DNA of 64,000 nucleotides from Hymenobacter sp. YIM 151858-1 (GCF_025979705.1 NZ_CP110136.1:2728001-2792000), one strand, 5' to 3'; positions 52,601 to 62,001 are shown, counted from the stretch's first letter. The notes: generated from the sequence alone by a model not told the origin. Made by a program: numbers and translations.

Positions 52601-54118
52601 ATGAGACTGCTGCTACTCGTTTGCTGCCTGCTGCCCACCCTGCTGCTGGCCCAGCACCGCCTCGATTACGCCGTGCACTACTCACCCAACCTAGGCTCCG
52701 AGGGGTTGCGGGTGCAGCTGAGCGTGCGCACGCCCAAGGCCACCGATTCTACTTATTTCCACTTCGCCAACGAGGTGTGGGGCGAGAAGGATCTGCTGCG
52801 GTGCATTGGCGGGTTTGCGGGCGAAAACGCGCTGTACCGCTTTCGGGTGGTGCCCGATAGCAACCGCATTGTGGTGTACCACCCGCGCACCCGCTTGGTG
52901 AGCTTCTCGTACCGCGTAAAGCAGGATGCAGCCGAGTACCCGCGCGATGCCTTCAACCGGCCTCGCGTGACGGACACGTACTTCCACGTGCTGGGCGAGT
53001 CGTTGTTTGCCACGCCCGAGTTCATCACCAACACGCCCACCGAGCCCGACATTACGGCTACCATTCGCTGGGTGGGTTTTCCGAAGGGCTACGTGCTGCA
53101 CAACACGTTTGCCTCGCAGGTGGCGCAGCAAACCTTTCGGGGCAAGCTCTGGACGCAGTTTTTCCGCTCGCTGTACGTGGGCGGCGACTACCGCCTGCAG
53201 CAGTTTAGCTACCGCAACCGCCCGGTGTACCTGGCCATCCGCGGGCAGTGGCACCACTACGACGATGCCCGCGTGCTCAGCAACATGCAGAAGGTGCTCA
53301 GCACCCAGCGCGAGTTCTGGAACGATGCCGGCCCGGCCATGTACACCGTGTTTCTGAGCCCCACCATCAGCACCGCCGACACCACCTGGCACGGGCAGAG
53401 CATGCGGGGCGAGAGCATGTACCAGGGCTTCAAGCTGCAGTCGTCGAACAACCCGTTCAACAACTGGGATTTGCTCGGCTATATGTTCAACCACGAAATG
53501 ATGCACGACTGGCTGGGCGGGCAAATTGGCGCTGCGCACGAGGAGCTGAACTACTGGTTTACGGAGGGCTTCACCGATTACTACGCCTACAAAAACCGCC
53601 TGCGCAACGGCTCCCTTTCGCTCGACGACTGGCTGAAGAGCTTCAACAGCCGCGTCATCAAGTCGCTCTATAACAACCCCGAGCGCAACCAGCCCAACTA
53701 CGTGCTCAAAGACAACTTCTGGAAGTCGCGCAGCTTCGAAACGCTGCCCTACCGCCGCGGGGCGCTGTTTGCCTTCTGGCTCGATAACCAGATACTGAAG
53801 AAATCGAAGTACACCCGCTCGCTCGACGACCTGATGCGCGACATGCTGCAAGCCTGCCGCCAGCCGGGCCAGAAGTTTACCGACGAGCGGTTCCTGGCCA
53901 TGGTGCAGGATTACCTACACGAAGACATCAGCGCGTTTTTTCAGAAGCACATTTTAGTAGGCGCCGATTTGCCCCTCGCTACCGCCGATTTGATCGAAGG
54001 CTTTGCGGTGGAAACCGTGCAGGGCATGCCGGTACTGAAAACCACCGGCGCTAGCAATGCCGTGCGCGAGCGGTACCTCAACAACAAGCCCGCCGCTAAA
54101 TCGGTAGCGCAAAAGTAA
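52601..54118 (+). CDS. Exported M61-like metallopeptidase
   Basis: A 505-residue exported protein with signal peptide about 1-17 (LLLLVCCLLPTLLLAQ). The zinc motif is NHEMMHDWLGG (about residue 296), and the following YWFTEGFTDYYAYKNRL supplies the third ligand and matches the M61 glycyl aminopeptidase pattern of EGFT. The N-terminal half is beta-rich. No PDZ domain is obvious, unlike some M61 proteins. It probably acts on peptides in the periplasm or outside the cell. Confidence 0.8.
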   Translation: MRLLLLVCCLLPTLLLAQHRLDYAVHYSPNLGSEGLRVQLSVRTPKATDSTYFHFANEVWGEKDLLRCIGGFAGENALYRFRVVPDSNRIVVYHPRTRLVSFSYRVKQDAAEYPRDAFNRPRVTDTYFHVLGESLFATPEFITNTPTEPDITATIRWVGFPKGYVLHNTFASQVAQQTFRGKLWTQFFRSLYVGGDYRLQQFSYRNRPVYLAIRGQWHHYDDARVLSNMQKVLSTQREFWNDAGPAMYTVFLSPTISTADTTWHGQSMRGESMYQGFKLQSSNNPFNNWDLLGYMFNHEMMHDWLGGQIGAAHEELNYWFTEGFTDYYAYKNRLRNGSLSLDDWLKSFNSRVIKSLYNNPERNQPNYVLKDNFWKSRSFETLPYRRGALFAFWLDNQILKKSKYTRSLDDLMRDMLQACRQPGQKFTDERFLAMVQDYLHEDISAFFQKHILVGADLPLATADLIEGFAVETVQGMPVLKTTGASNAVRERYLNNKPAAKSVAQK

Positions 54119-54245
54119 GCCTTTCGCAGTGGGATTTTAACGCTGCTTTTGGGGCAGCCTAGCAAAGTTGCAGCACGATTTTGCGGCGAAGCTCGGGCGG
54201 TGTATTGTTGCAACATGGGCACTGTTAAACGCTGATTTATACCGC

Positions 54246-54920
54246 ATGCACCTACCTCTACCCTGCCGTCTTTCAGCCCTAGGTTTACTGCCGCTTGCGC
54301 TGCTTGTGCAGGCCCAAACTCCGGCCGCCTACAAAGTCGGCGACGCAGTCCAGATTCAGTGGAAAAGCTCGTGGTACCCAGGCAGGGTTCTGGAGGCGAA
54401 AAACGGCTCCTACAAAATTCACTACGATGGCTACGCCGCCAGCTGGGATGAATGGGTTGCTCCAGCCCGCCTGAAAGCAGCGTCGGCTGCCGCACCGGTT
54501 CCCAAACCTACACCTGCAGTGCCCTCGGCGAAGCCACTGCCCGCCACCAAAACTTCGGCGGCCGGCAAGGATGGTCCGCCAGTAGGCAAGTACTTATGCT
54601 ACACCACCGCAGCCAACATGCTGGTGGGCAGCATGTGGATAATGCCCGGCGGCCAATACAAAATACTAGAGGCCGGGCCCGTAGGCACCTACCGTTTCGA
54701 TGCCCGTACGCGCGAGCTTACCTGGGCTAGCGGCTCGAACCTGCGCCTAAAGCGCCGTGGCTGGTATGCTGGCCCTACCGATAAAGACGACATACGCAGC
54801 GAAAGCAACCAAAACCGGCACACCATTCTGTACCTGGAGGAAGGCGCCACCGGCTCGCCCTACGACAACCAGCGCGAAGGCGAAACCAACTTCATTCGCT
54901 GCTACTGCCAAGATCAGTAA
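54246..54920 (+). CDS. Exported protein with a Tudor/Agenet-like N-terminal domain
   Basis: A 224-residue protein. The signal peptide is about 1-24 (LSALGLLPLALLVQAQ). A region at about 28-72 reads YKVGDAVQIQWKSSWYPGRV...YKIHYDGYAASWDEWV, the pattern of Tudor-knot/Agenet-type domains. An alanine/proline-rich linker and a C-terminal domain (KYLCYTTAANMLVGSMWIMPGGQYKILEAG...FIRCYCQ) follow. Domain name is by pattern only. The ATG at 54246 gives the signal peptide; a longer frame from 54168 adds unrelated residues. Confidence 0.6.
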   Translation: MHLPLPCRLSALGLLPLALLVQAQTPAAYKVGDAVQIQWKSSWYPGRVLEAKNGSYKIHYDGYAASWDEWVAPARLKAASAAAPVPKPTPAVPSAKPLPATKTSAAGKDGPPVGKYLCYTTAANMLVGSMWIMPGGQYKILEAGPVGTYRFDARTRELTWASGSNLRLKRRGWYAGPTDKDDIRSESNQNRHTILYLEEGATGSPYDNQREGETNFIRCYCQDQ

Positions 54921-54981
54921 CCTACCTAGGCGCAACTACCGGATCTATGATTTAGCCTTCACCTGCAACACCTCCACTGTT

Positions 54982-55530
54982 ATGTTCAAAGCGCTGCACT
55001 CCGATGGCATTACGCTGCACCTCATCAACGAGGACAACCTGACGGAGGTGTTCAGCCTGTTCCAGGGCCACCCCGATACGCAGCCCATGCTGGAGGAAAT
55101 GTTTCGCAACTACCTGCCTAGGTACGAGCGCGACCAGCGCACCAACTTCGGCTTTTACTCCATGCTGGACGCGGAGCTGGCCGGCATGACGCTGCTTTCG
55201 GTGGATAGCTGGGAAGAACGAGCAGGCTCGACCGGCGCCGATGTATTCGAGCACATGCGCGGCCGCGGCGTTACGCCGCGCAGCAAGCCGCACTTGTTTT
55301 ACCTGGCCTTCGAGTTGCTGGGCCTGAACCGCGTAGCCACCGGCTGCCGCGTGTCGAACTTGTCGTCGAAGCGCTCCATCGAGAAAACCACGGGCTTTCA
55401 GTTCGAGGGCGTGATGCGCGAATCGGGCCTGAACGACCTAGGCGAGTTCGAAGACGAGCTGCTCTACGCCATTCTGCGCCGCGATTGGCTGCAGCTCTAC
55501 GATGCCAGCCGGGTGCAAGTGCTGTATTAA
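54982..55530 (+). CDS. GNAT-family acetyltransferase (RimJ/RimL type)
   Basis: A 182-residue N-acetyltransferase. The RimJ-like pattern runs from DGITLHLINEDNLTEVFSLFQGHPDT to a C-terminal acetyl-CoA-binding part with HLFYLAFELLGLNRVATGCRVSNLSSKRSIEKTTGFQFEG. The usual central RGRGVGTE-type loop appears as MRGRGVTPRSKP. Substrate unknown. Its stop overlaps the stop of the minus-strand regulator gene by 4 nt. The ATG at 54982 is chosen since the frame upstream runs through the preceding gene. Confidence 0.8.
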   Translation: MFKALHSDGITLHLINEDNLTEVFSLFQGHPDTQPMLEEMFRNYLPRYERDQRTNFGFYSMLDAELAGMTLLSVDSWEERAGSTGADVFEHMRGRGVTPRSKPHLFYLAFELLGLNRVATGCRVSNLSSKRSIEKTTGFQFEGVMRESGLNDLGEFEDELLYAILRRDWLQLYDASRVQVLY

Positions 55531-56513
55531 ACCGCGGCCACGGCCCGCTCGCGGTTGTACTTGTCGCGGTACTCTTTCGGCGACAAACCAGTGATGCGCT
55601 TGAACGTGTCGCGGAAGGCCTTGGGGTCGGTGTAGCCCACCTGGTACATCACCTCGTTCACGGTATCGCGCGACGACTCGAGGCTGTTTTTGGCCGCCTC
55701 AATCTTCACCCGCTGAATGTACTCGACCACCGAGTTGGCAGTGGCCTTCTTGAAGCGCCGCTCGAGGTTGCGCCGACCTAGGGCCAGCATATCGGCCAGC
55801 TGATCGACGGTAATCTTTTCCTGGTAGTTGTCCTCGATGTAGGTCTGCAGCTTTTTGATGGGCTCGTCGCCGTGCTCTTTCTGGCCTTTGAAGATGATAA
55901 AGGCCGATTGGCTTACGCGCTCAATATCGATCTGGAACACCTTGGCGCAGGTAACGGCAATGTCGCGGCCGGCATACTTCTCAATCAGGTACAGCACCAG
56001 GTTGAGGTAGGAGAAAGCGCCGCCGCTGGAGTAAATGCCGTGCTCGTCGGTGATGAGCTTATCCTCTACCAGCTACACATCGGGAAACATGGCCCGGAAG
56101 TAGCTGGCCGCCGCCCAGTGCGTGGTGCACTGCCGCCCTTTAATCAGCCCCGTGGAAGCGAGCAGAAAGGCGCCTACGCAGAGGCTAGCCACCTCGGCGC
56201 CGCGCTTGTACTGGCCGATGATCCAGGGGATGAAGTCGCGATTGTCCTCAAGCGCCTGCCGTAGGTCACCGTCAATGGCCGGGATTACCACCAAATCGGT
56301 GCGCTCCACGTCGGAAGTCAGTAAATCGGTGTGCACTTGGTACAGGCCGCCGCACACGGGCGTGTCGTGCGCGAGGCCCACCAGCTGAATCTGAAACAAC
56401 GGCGGTTTGCCCATGCGCTGCATCAAGGCATTTACCTCCGAGAACACCAGCCGGGGCCCTTCGATGCTTCCTAGGATGGCTCCCTTAGGAACCAGGATGG
56501 TTATGTGTTTCAT
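55527..56513 (-). pseudogene. GlxA-type AraC-family regulator with an internal stop
   Basis: Two consecutive minus-strand frames make up one protein. The first (56513-56073) is the DJ-1/PfpI-like N-terminal domain (ITILVPKGAILGSIEGP, EVASLCVGAFLLASTGLI). The second (56072-55527) gives the domain's end (ITDEHGIYSSGGAFSYLNLVLYLIEKYAG) and an AraC DNA-binding domain (DQLADMLALGRRNLERRFKK...VGYTDPKAFRDTFKRITGLSPKEYR). They are in the same frame, separated only by TAG at 56073-56075; one C-to-T change from CAG could explain it. The regulator would control the divergent DoxX and dihydrofolate-reductase-like genes. Status (mutation or sequencing error) is open. Confidence 0.8.
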
Positions 56514-56650
56514 GGTACCAAGCTACCATTATGGGGTGTCGCAATCAACCCCTCAGATGGTCGCATTTACACCCCCTAGGTGGCCGGCCGTGCTAATACT
56601 TTTGGGATGTCGATCAGGCACATCCCAAACCCTTTTAGCCAAGCCCAGCC

Positions 56651-57079
56651 ATGAAAGCCAAAGCCACTACCGCCCTTTACTACGCCACCACCCTGCTGTT
56701 TTCGGCCTTTATGCTGATGGCCGGCATCATGGAGCTGCTGCAAGGCCCCGAGGGCCGCGAGATAATGCGCCACCTAGGCTACCCCGAGCACGTGCTGCTG
56801 GTGCTGGGCGCAGGCAAAGTTCTCGGCGCGCTGGCCCTGGTGCAAAACCGCTACGCTACCCTGAAAGAGTGGGCGTATGCGGGCTTCACCTTCAACTTCC
56901 TAGGTGCGTGCGCTGCCCGCGCCGCCGCCCACGACAGCACCATGCTCATCGTGTCGCCGCTGCTGTTCCTGAGCTTTATGGGCCTGAGCTACCTGCTTTG
57001 GAAAAAGCGGCAAGGCCAACGCTTACAGTCGGCTCTGGTGGCTGATGCTACTCCGGCTGCCCAGCTAGCCGTGGCCTAA
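56651..57079 (+). CDS. DoxX-like membrane protein
   Basis: A 142-residue protein with four transmembrane segments and a DoxX-like pattern (LLFSAFMLMAGIMELL, IMRHLGYPEHVLLVLGAGKVLGALAL, EWAYAGFTFNFLGACAARAAAH). Members are often encoded beside redox regulators and are implicated in oxidative stress handling. It is the first gene of a plus-strand pair with the reductase-like gene 58 nt downstream, divergent from the GlxA-type regulator. Confidence 0.75.
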   Translation: MKAKATTALYYATTLLFSAFMLMAGIMELLQGPEGREIMRHLGYPEHVLLVLGAGKVLGALALVQNRYATLKEWAYAGFTFNFLGACAARAAAHDSTMLIVSPLLFLSFMGLSYLLWKKRQGQRLQSALVADATPAAQLAVA

Positions 57080-57137
57080 GCACTTTCCGATAGTTTCGCA
57101 TTCTACCACCTGGCATTACCTAACCCTCTCCCCCACT

Positions 57138-57701
57138 ATGAGAAAAGTAGTTATATCGGAGTTCTTGACCCTCGACGGCGTAATGGAAGAACCGCGTTGG
57201 ACGCTGGAGTACTTCGGCGCGGAAGAAGGCCAGTTTAAGCTGCACGAAATGATGACCGCCGACGACCTGCTGCTCGGCCGCGTTACCTACGAAGGCTTCT
57301 CCGCCGCCTGGCCCAGCCGCACCGACGAAGACGGCTACGCCGAGCGCATCAACACCATGCCCAAGCACCTGGTAACTACTACCCTGACCGAAGGCCCGTG
57401 GCAGAACACGCACATCGTCGCCGATAACCTGGCTGAGTACGTTACCCGCCTGAAGCAGCAGCCCGGCCAGGATATTCTGGTGTTCGGCAGCGGCCAGCTG
57501 GTGAAAACCCTGATGCAGCACAACCTCGTGGACGAATACCGCCTGATGGTGTTCCCGGTGGTGGTAGGCAAAGGCCAGCGCCTCTTCCAGGAAGGCAGCA
57601 CCGCCAACCTAAAACTGATCAGCTCCAAAGCCCACCCCTCCGGCGTAACTGTACTCACCTACGCCCCCGCCCCGCAGCAGAAAGAAGCCAGCCAAAGCTA
57701 G
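57138..57701 (+). CDS. Dihydrofolate reductase/RibD-C-family protein
   Basis: A 187-residue reductase-fold protein beginning KVVISEFLTLDGVMEEPRW, with TADDLLLGRVTYEGF, the NADPH-binding DILVFGSGQLVKTLMQHNLVDEYRLMVFPVVVGKGQRLF, and a C-terminal LISSKAHPSGVTVLTYAP. This is the RibD C-terminal type found in many stand-alone DHFR-family proteins of unknown substrate, not a folate enzyme proven by sequence. Probably co-transcribed with the DoxX-like gene and controlled by the GlxA-type regulator. Confidence 0.85.
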   Translation: MRKVVISEFLTLDGVMEEPRWTLEYFGAEEGQFKLHEMMTADDLLLGRVTYEGFSAAWPSRTDEDGYAERINTMPKHLVTTTLTEGPWQNTHIVADNLAEYVTRLKQQPGQDILVFGSGQLVKTLMQHNLVDEYRLMVFPVVVGKGQRLFQEGSTANLKLISSKAHPSGVTVLTYAPAPQQKEASQS

Positions 57702-57709
57702 AGCTAAGG

Positions 57710-57838
57710 CTAGTTCCCCTCCTCAGATGAGGAGGGGCTAGGGGTGGTTGACTTGTTGTTGAACAACCTCTAGATGTAGCCTCTAACTCTAGTTCTTCAA
57801 CCACCCCTAGCCCCTCCTCATCTGAGGAGGGGAACTAG
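57710..57838. repeat. Perfect 42-bp inverted repeat (copies 2 and 3)
   Basis: 57710-57751 and 57797-57838 are exact reverse complements over 42 bp, separated by 45 nt, and identical to the repeat at 50459-50500. The structure could fold into a very strong hairpin. The rest of 57839-57992 contains a copy of the GAGATGCTTCG/GCATGACG repeat (57885-57950). No gene. Confidence 0.9.
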
Positions 57839-57992
57839 CTGGTAACTCGTTAATAGCATTGGTACACTACAGCCGGACAACGAAGCGGGAGAGATGCTTG
57901 CCTAACGGCGACCTTCGGTTCGACAAGCGGACGCTAGATGAAGCATGACGGTCTTCTAAAATTGGGCAAGCCGTGCGCACTTCCTAGGTCCG

Positions 57993-59222
57993 CTACTCAG
58001 CCAAAAACTCCTGCAGCGCGGCTTTAAACTGCTCCACTTCCTCGGCCGTGTTGTACGGCGCCAGGCCGATGCGCACCCAACCACCCTGCGGACCTACAGC
58101 CAGCTTATCGGCCAATGTGGAAGCGTAGAAGTGCCCATCGGCGATGCACATGTGGTGGCGCTTGGCAAACCAAGCGGCTACCTCGCGCGAGTTGCGGCCT
58201 TCGATGGTAAACGCCAGCGTGGGCGTTTTGCGCGTGCCGGCAGGTGCCCGGTACAAGCGCACCTGCGGCAGCGAAAGCAGGAAATCTTCAAGTTCCTGGG
58301 CCAGCTCCTGCTCGTAGGCATCAATGGCTTCGAGGCCTGAGCGTAGCCGCGCCTTGCGGGTACTGCCCTCACCTAGGGCCTGCACAAACTCCAAGGCACC
58401 AATGAGGCCGGCAATGCCTTCGTGGTTTTGGGTGCCGGTTTCCAGCTTGTGCGGAATTTCGGTAGGCGCCGGAGCCAGCTTGTACACGGCCAGCTTCTCG
58501 AACAGCTCGGCCGAAACCACCGCCACGCCCAGGTGCGGCCCGAAGAACTTGTAGGCCGAGCACAAGAGCACATCGGCACCTAGGGCGCGGAAATCGATGG
58601 GCAGGTGCGGCACGGCGTGCACGGCATCAATCACCGTGAGGGCACCTACCTCCTTGGCGCGGGCAATGATGCGCTCCACGGGCGTAACCGTGCCCGTCAC
58701 GTTCGACGACATGCCCACGGCCACCAGCTTGGTGCGCTCCGTGATGAGGCTGCCTAGGTCGTCTAGCTCCAGGGTGTAGGTTTCGGGGTTGACGGGGATG
58801 AACTGCACCACGGCGCCGCGGTCCTTGGCCAGCGTTACCCACGGATCAACGTTGGCGCGGTGGTCGAGCTCGGTTACTACCACCTCGTCGCCGGGGTTGA
58901 TGAAGCCGGCCAGGCCGCGCGCAATGGCAAAAGCCAGCGAAGTCATGTTCTGGCCGAAGGCCACTTCCTGAGGTTCGCAATTCAGCAGGTCGGCTACGGC
59001 TTGGCGGCCTTCGTCGAGCAGGGCATCGGTGCCCACGCTCGTCGGGAAGGTGCCGTGCAGGTTGGCCATGCCGCCCGTGATGTAAGCTACCATGGCATCG
59101 AGTGCCTGCCGCGACATTTGGGTGCCGCCCGGCCCGTCGAAGAAGATGTAGGGCGGGCGAATGGCGTCGGGCTGCAGGGCCGGAAAGTGCGAACGAATCG
59201 AGAGAATGGATGCGTGGGTCAT
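57993..59222 (-). CDS. Class V aminotransferase / cysteine desulfurase-like protein
   Basis: A 409-residue fold-type I PLP enzyme. The Schiff-base lysine is about Lys225 in LLCSAYKFFGPHLGV. N-terminal PPYIFFDGPGGTQMSRQALDAM and C-terminal GHFYASTLADKLAVGPQGGWVRIGLAPYNTAEE are typical of the SufS-like group. The active-site cysteine loop of true cysteine desulfurases is not evident. It overlaps the upstream class IV aminotransferase by 4 nt, so the two probably make one operon. Confidence 0.85.
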   Translation of the reverse strand: MTHASILSIRSHFPALQPDAIRPPYIFFDGPGGTQMSRQALDAMVAYITGGMANLHGTFPTSVGTDALLDEGRQAVADLLNCEPQEVAFGQNMTSLAFAIARGLAGFINPGDEVVVTELDHRANVDPWVTLAKDRGAVVQFIPVNPETYTLELDDLGSLITERTKLVAVGMSSNVTGTVTPVERIIARAKEVGALTVIDAVHAVPHLPIDFRALGADVLLCSAYKFFGPHLGVAVVSAELFEKLAVYKLAPAPTEIPHKLETGTQNHEGIAGLIGALEFVQALGEGSTRKARLRSGLEAIDAYEQELAQELEDFLLSLPQVRLYRAPAGTRKTPTLAFTIEGRNSREVAAWFAKRHHMCIADGHFYASTLADKLAVGPQGGWVRIGLAPYNTAEEVEQFKAALQEFLAE

Positions 59223-60073
59223 GCGTAGGATTGCGTCAGCTGCTGTTGTTCGAGCTGCGTGAGGGCGTAAAGTAAATCGAGGGTGACGCGGCCGGGCTGG
59301 CCGCTGCCAATTACGTGGTCGTCGAGCTGCACTACGGGCATTACCAGTTTGGTGGTGCTCGTCAGGAAAGCTTCTTTGGCCTGGCGTACGTCGTGCAAGG
59401 TTACAAGGCCTTCTTCCACCTGGTACGGCCGCCCCGACAAACCCAGAATGTTGCGCCGCGTGATGCCGGCCAGCACGTTGGCGGCGGGCGTAACCACGGT
59501 GTCATCTTCGCGCACGATGAAGAAGTTGGCTCGCGGAAACTCCGTTACTACGCCCTGCTGGTGGTACAGCACCTCGTCGGCACCTAGGGCTTGCAGGCGC
59601 TTCAGCAGCCTGATGCCCATGGTGTAGTTAATGGTTTTGGCTGCCGGAAACTCGCGCACGTACTCGTGGCTGATTACCCGCAGGCCGCGCGCCAGCTGCT
59701 CGGCCGTGGGCAGCGTAATGGGCTGCTGCGTGATGATGAGGTTGGGCTCGGCGGGCGGCTCGTAGCCGCTGCTGGAGTACCCGCCCGTGAGCAGCAGCTT
59801 GATGCCCGAGAGCGGCAGGTTGTTGCGCCCGATGAGCTCGTGCAGCACCGCCACCAGCGCGGGGCGCGGCAGCGGCACGGCCATTTCCATCAGCGCGGCC
59901 GAGTGGTAAAAACGGTCGAGGTACTGGTCGAGGAACAGCGGGTGGCCGTCTTGCACCTTCAGGAAATCGAAGATGCCGTAGCCCCGCTGAATGGCCAGGT
60001 CGCTGACGTGCAGAAAGGCCTGATCGAGCGGCACAAAGTTACCGCGCAGGTATGCGTAAAGGGCCGGATTCAT
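59219..60073 (-). CDS. Class IV aminotransferase (branched-chain or D-amino-acid type)
   Basis: A 284-residue fold-type IV PLP enzyme. The PLP lysine is about Lys147 in FPAAKTINYTMGIR, preceded by the GYGIFDFLKV start block; SSGYEPPAEPNLI, VVTEFPRANFFIV and AGITRRNIL follow, as in BCAT, D-alanine transaminase and aminodeoxychorismate lyase. Specificity is not resolved. It is the first gene of the operon and is coupled to the class V gene by a 4-nt overlap, suggesting linked amino-acid conversion. Confidence 0.85.
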   Translation of the reverse strand: MNPALYAYLRGNFVPLDQAFLHVSDLAIQRGYGIFDFLKVQDGHPLFLDQYLDRFYHSAALMEMAVPLPRPALVAVLHELIGRNNLPLSGIKLLLTGGYSSSGYEPPAEPNLIITQQPITLPTAEQLARGLRVISHEYVREFPAAKTINYTMGIRLLKRLQALGADEVLYHQQGVVTEFPRANFFIVREDDTVVTPAANVLAGITRRNILGLSGRPYQVEEGLVTLHDVRQAKEAFLTSTTKLVMPVVQLDDHVIGSGQPGRVTLDLLYALTQLEQQQLTQSYA

Positions 60074-60288
60074 GGGCAGGCTAGCAAGGGCCGGAAGTTA
60101 CGGCCGTTCGGCAGAACCACGAAGCGCAAACTGCCTGGGGTGCTCACGCGAAAAACACGGATCCGGCCGCCGCAAAGCAACCATATAGCTTTTTCTCTAT
60201 CTATGACTAAGCTGCAAGGTGAATACCCCACCACCACGATCGGGCGCACCTTGGCAGCGCACTGTTTCCTTCCACCACCCACCCGCTT

Positions 60289-61566
60289 ATGCGCCAAGTC
60301 CTCTTACCGCTTACCCTTACGCTTACCTCCACCCTGGGCTATGCCCAACACACCCTCAAGTTTGATTCGCTGAACAGCAAAGGCCAGGAGCAATACCGCG
60401 CCCAGCAGTACGAAGCCTCGGCCCGCACCTACGAGCTGGCGCTACGCGCACCGGGCATTACGCCCCGCCACAAGGCTACCGTGTACTACAACCTGGCCTG
60501 CGACTATGGCCTGCTCAACAACGCCCCGGACGCCCTGAAGAACGCCCAAAAAGCCGTGGCTGCCGGCTACGCCAACGCCGCCAACATGGAGCACGATACC
60601 GACCTGAAGGTGCTGCACTCCCATAAAGCTTGGCCGAAGCTACTAGCCGAGGTGCGCAAAGCCGAGGAGAAAAAGAAGGTGCGGCGCGTGCAGGACATTA
60701 AGCTGGTTACCACCGATATCGACAACTTCTGGCCGGCCTACGCCAAAGCCAAAGCCGATACGGCCAACGCCGCGGCCATCTTCCAGCGCGAGTACTTCAG
60801 CAAGGCTTCCATCGGCCTGCAGGATTACTACGCCTACAAAATCCGCAACGCCCAAACCTTTGCCCGGCGCGTGCTGGCGCGGCCGCAGTACTACGCCTCC
60901 ATTCAGGCCACCATGAACTCCATTGCGGCCCAGAAACCGCAGATGCTGGCCGCCTTTCAGAAGTTCCAGGACTTGTACCCGGCGGCGTACTTCCAGCACA
61001 TTTACTTCGTGGTGGGCGGGTTTTCGGCGGGCGGCACCGTGTCGGATGCCGGACTGCTGATCGGGGCCGACCAGACGGCTAACGGGCCGGGCGTGGACAC
61101 CTCCGAGCTGAACCTGCTGCAGCGCAACCGCAACGGCATGGTTACCGAAATGCCGACCCTGCTGCTGCACGAGCTCATCCACAGCAACCAAGGCCCGCAA
61201 GACGGCACGCTGCTGAGCTACACCATCAACGAAGGCATGGCCGATTTTATAGCCGAGCTGGTAACGGGTACGCTCGGCAACAACGCCCGCCTGCATGTGT
61301 ACGGCAACGCCCACGAGAAAGAGCTGTGGGAGGCGTTTAAGAAAGAAATGGGAGGCCGCGATGCCAGCAACTGGATTGCCAACGGCCGCCAGGAAACGCC
61401 CGAGAAGCCTTGCGACCTAGGCTACTACGTGGGCTACAAAATTTGTCAGGCCTACTACAACAAGGCCGCCGACAAAAAGAAAGCCGTGGCCGATATCCTG
61501 AATATCCGCGACGCGAAAGCCTTTCTGGCGGCCAGCGGCTACGAAGAAGATTTGGCCCGCCGCTAG
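60289..61566 (+). CDS. Exported zinc peptidase-like protein with TPR (DUF2268-like)
   Basis: A 425-residue exported protein with a short signal (LPLTLTLTSTLGYAQ). Residues about 30-120 form TPR-like helices (KGQEQYRAQQYEASARTYELAL; AVYYNLACDYGLL). The C-terminal half has the zinc motif LLLHELIHSNQG (about residue 294), then YTINEGMADFIAELVTG with a downstream glutamate, and CDLGYYVGYKICQAYYNKAADKKKAV, matching DUF2268-type predicted Zn-dependent proteases. Substrate unknown. Confidence 0.75.
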   Translation: MRQVLLPLTLTLTSTLGYAQHTLKFDSLNSKGQEQYRAQQYEASARTYELALRAPGITPRHKATVYYNLACDYGLLNNAPDALKNAQKAVAAGYANAANMEHDTDLKVLHSHKAWPKLLAEVRKAEEKKKVRRVQDIKLVTTDIDNFWPAYAKAKADTANAAAIFQREYFSKASIGLQDYYAYKIRNAQTFARRVLARPQYYASIQATMNSIAAQKPQMLAAFQKFQDLYPAAYFQHIYFVVGGFSAGGTVSDAGLLIGADQTANGPGVDTSELNLLQRNRNGMVTEMPTLLLHELIHSNQGPQDGTLLSYTINEGMADFIAELVTGTLGNNARLHVYGNAHEKELWEAFKKEMGGRDASNWIANGRQETPEKPCDLGYYVGYKICQAYYNKAADKKKAVADILNIRDAKAFLAASGYEEDLARR

Positions 61567-61582
61567 GACAGCCTGCACAGCC

Positions 61583-61875
61583 CGTCATGCGGAGCCCCGT
61601 CGAAGCATCTCGCCTGCTTTCCCTAGGTCGTCATGCCGAGCTTGTCGAGGCATCTCGTGTGCTGACGCCGGATAGCATCCGCTCCCCCTCTCTTCGATGT
61701 CGCGCCTGGAGCGAGGTAGGGGGCCGTGCCCCGGAGGGGTCCCGTGAGGTCCTGACGTGAGAGGGTCCTTTCTGCATCAGGATGACAATACTATCCAGCG
61801 AGATGTCTCGACTGCGCTCGACATGACGTTCAAACGAAGCGGTAGAGATGGTTCGACGGGGCTCCGCATGACGTT
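61583..61875. repeat. Composite dispersed repeat block
   Basis: Opposed copies of the GCATGACG/AGATGCTTCG family lie at 61583-61610 and 61847-61875 in inverse orientation. The block inside shares CCCCGGAGGGGTCCCGTGAGG (61729-61749) with the insert in mfd and has CCTAGG at 61622. No gene is seen in 61567-62001. Confidence 0.75.
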
Positions 61876-62001
61876 CTTTTCGCCTGCTAGCTACACACCG
61901 CCTACGTCGTTGAGCAGATCAGAAAACGTTGCGTGGAATAAGCTGAAAGGCAGGCAGTGGTAATACTTATATTGCCCGCCTACCCGCTTTCGACTTTTGC
62001 C

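Noticed and set aside
57993-60073. Iron-sulfur cluster assembly locus
   Set aside because: The desulfurase-like protein has no Suf/Isc neighbours and no clear active-site cysteine loop.
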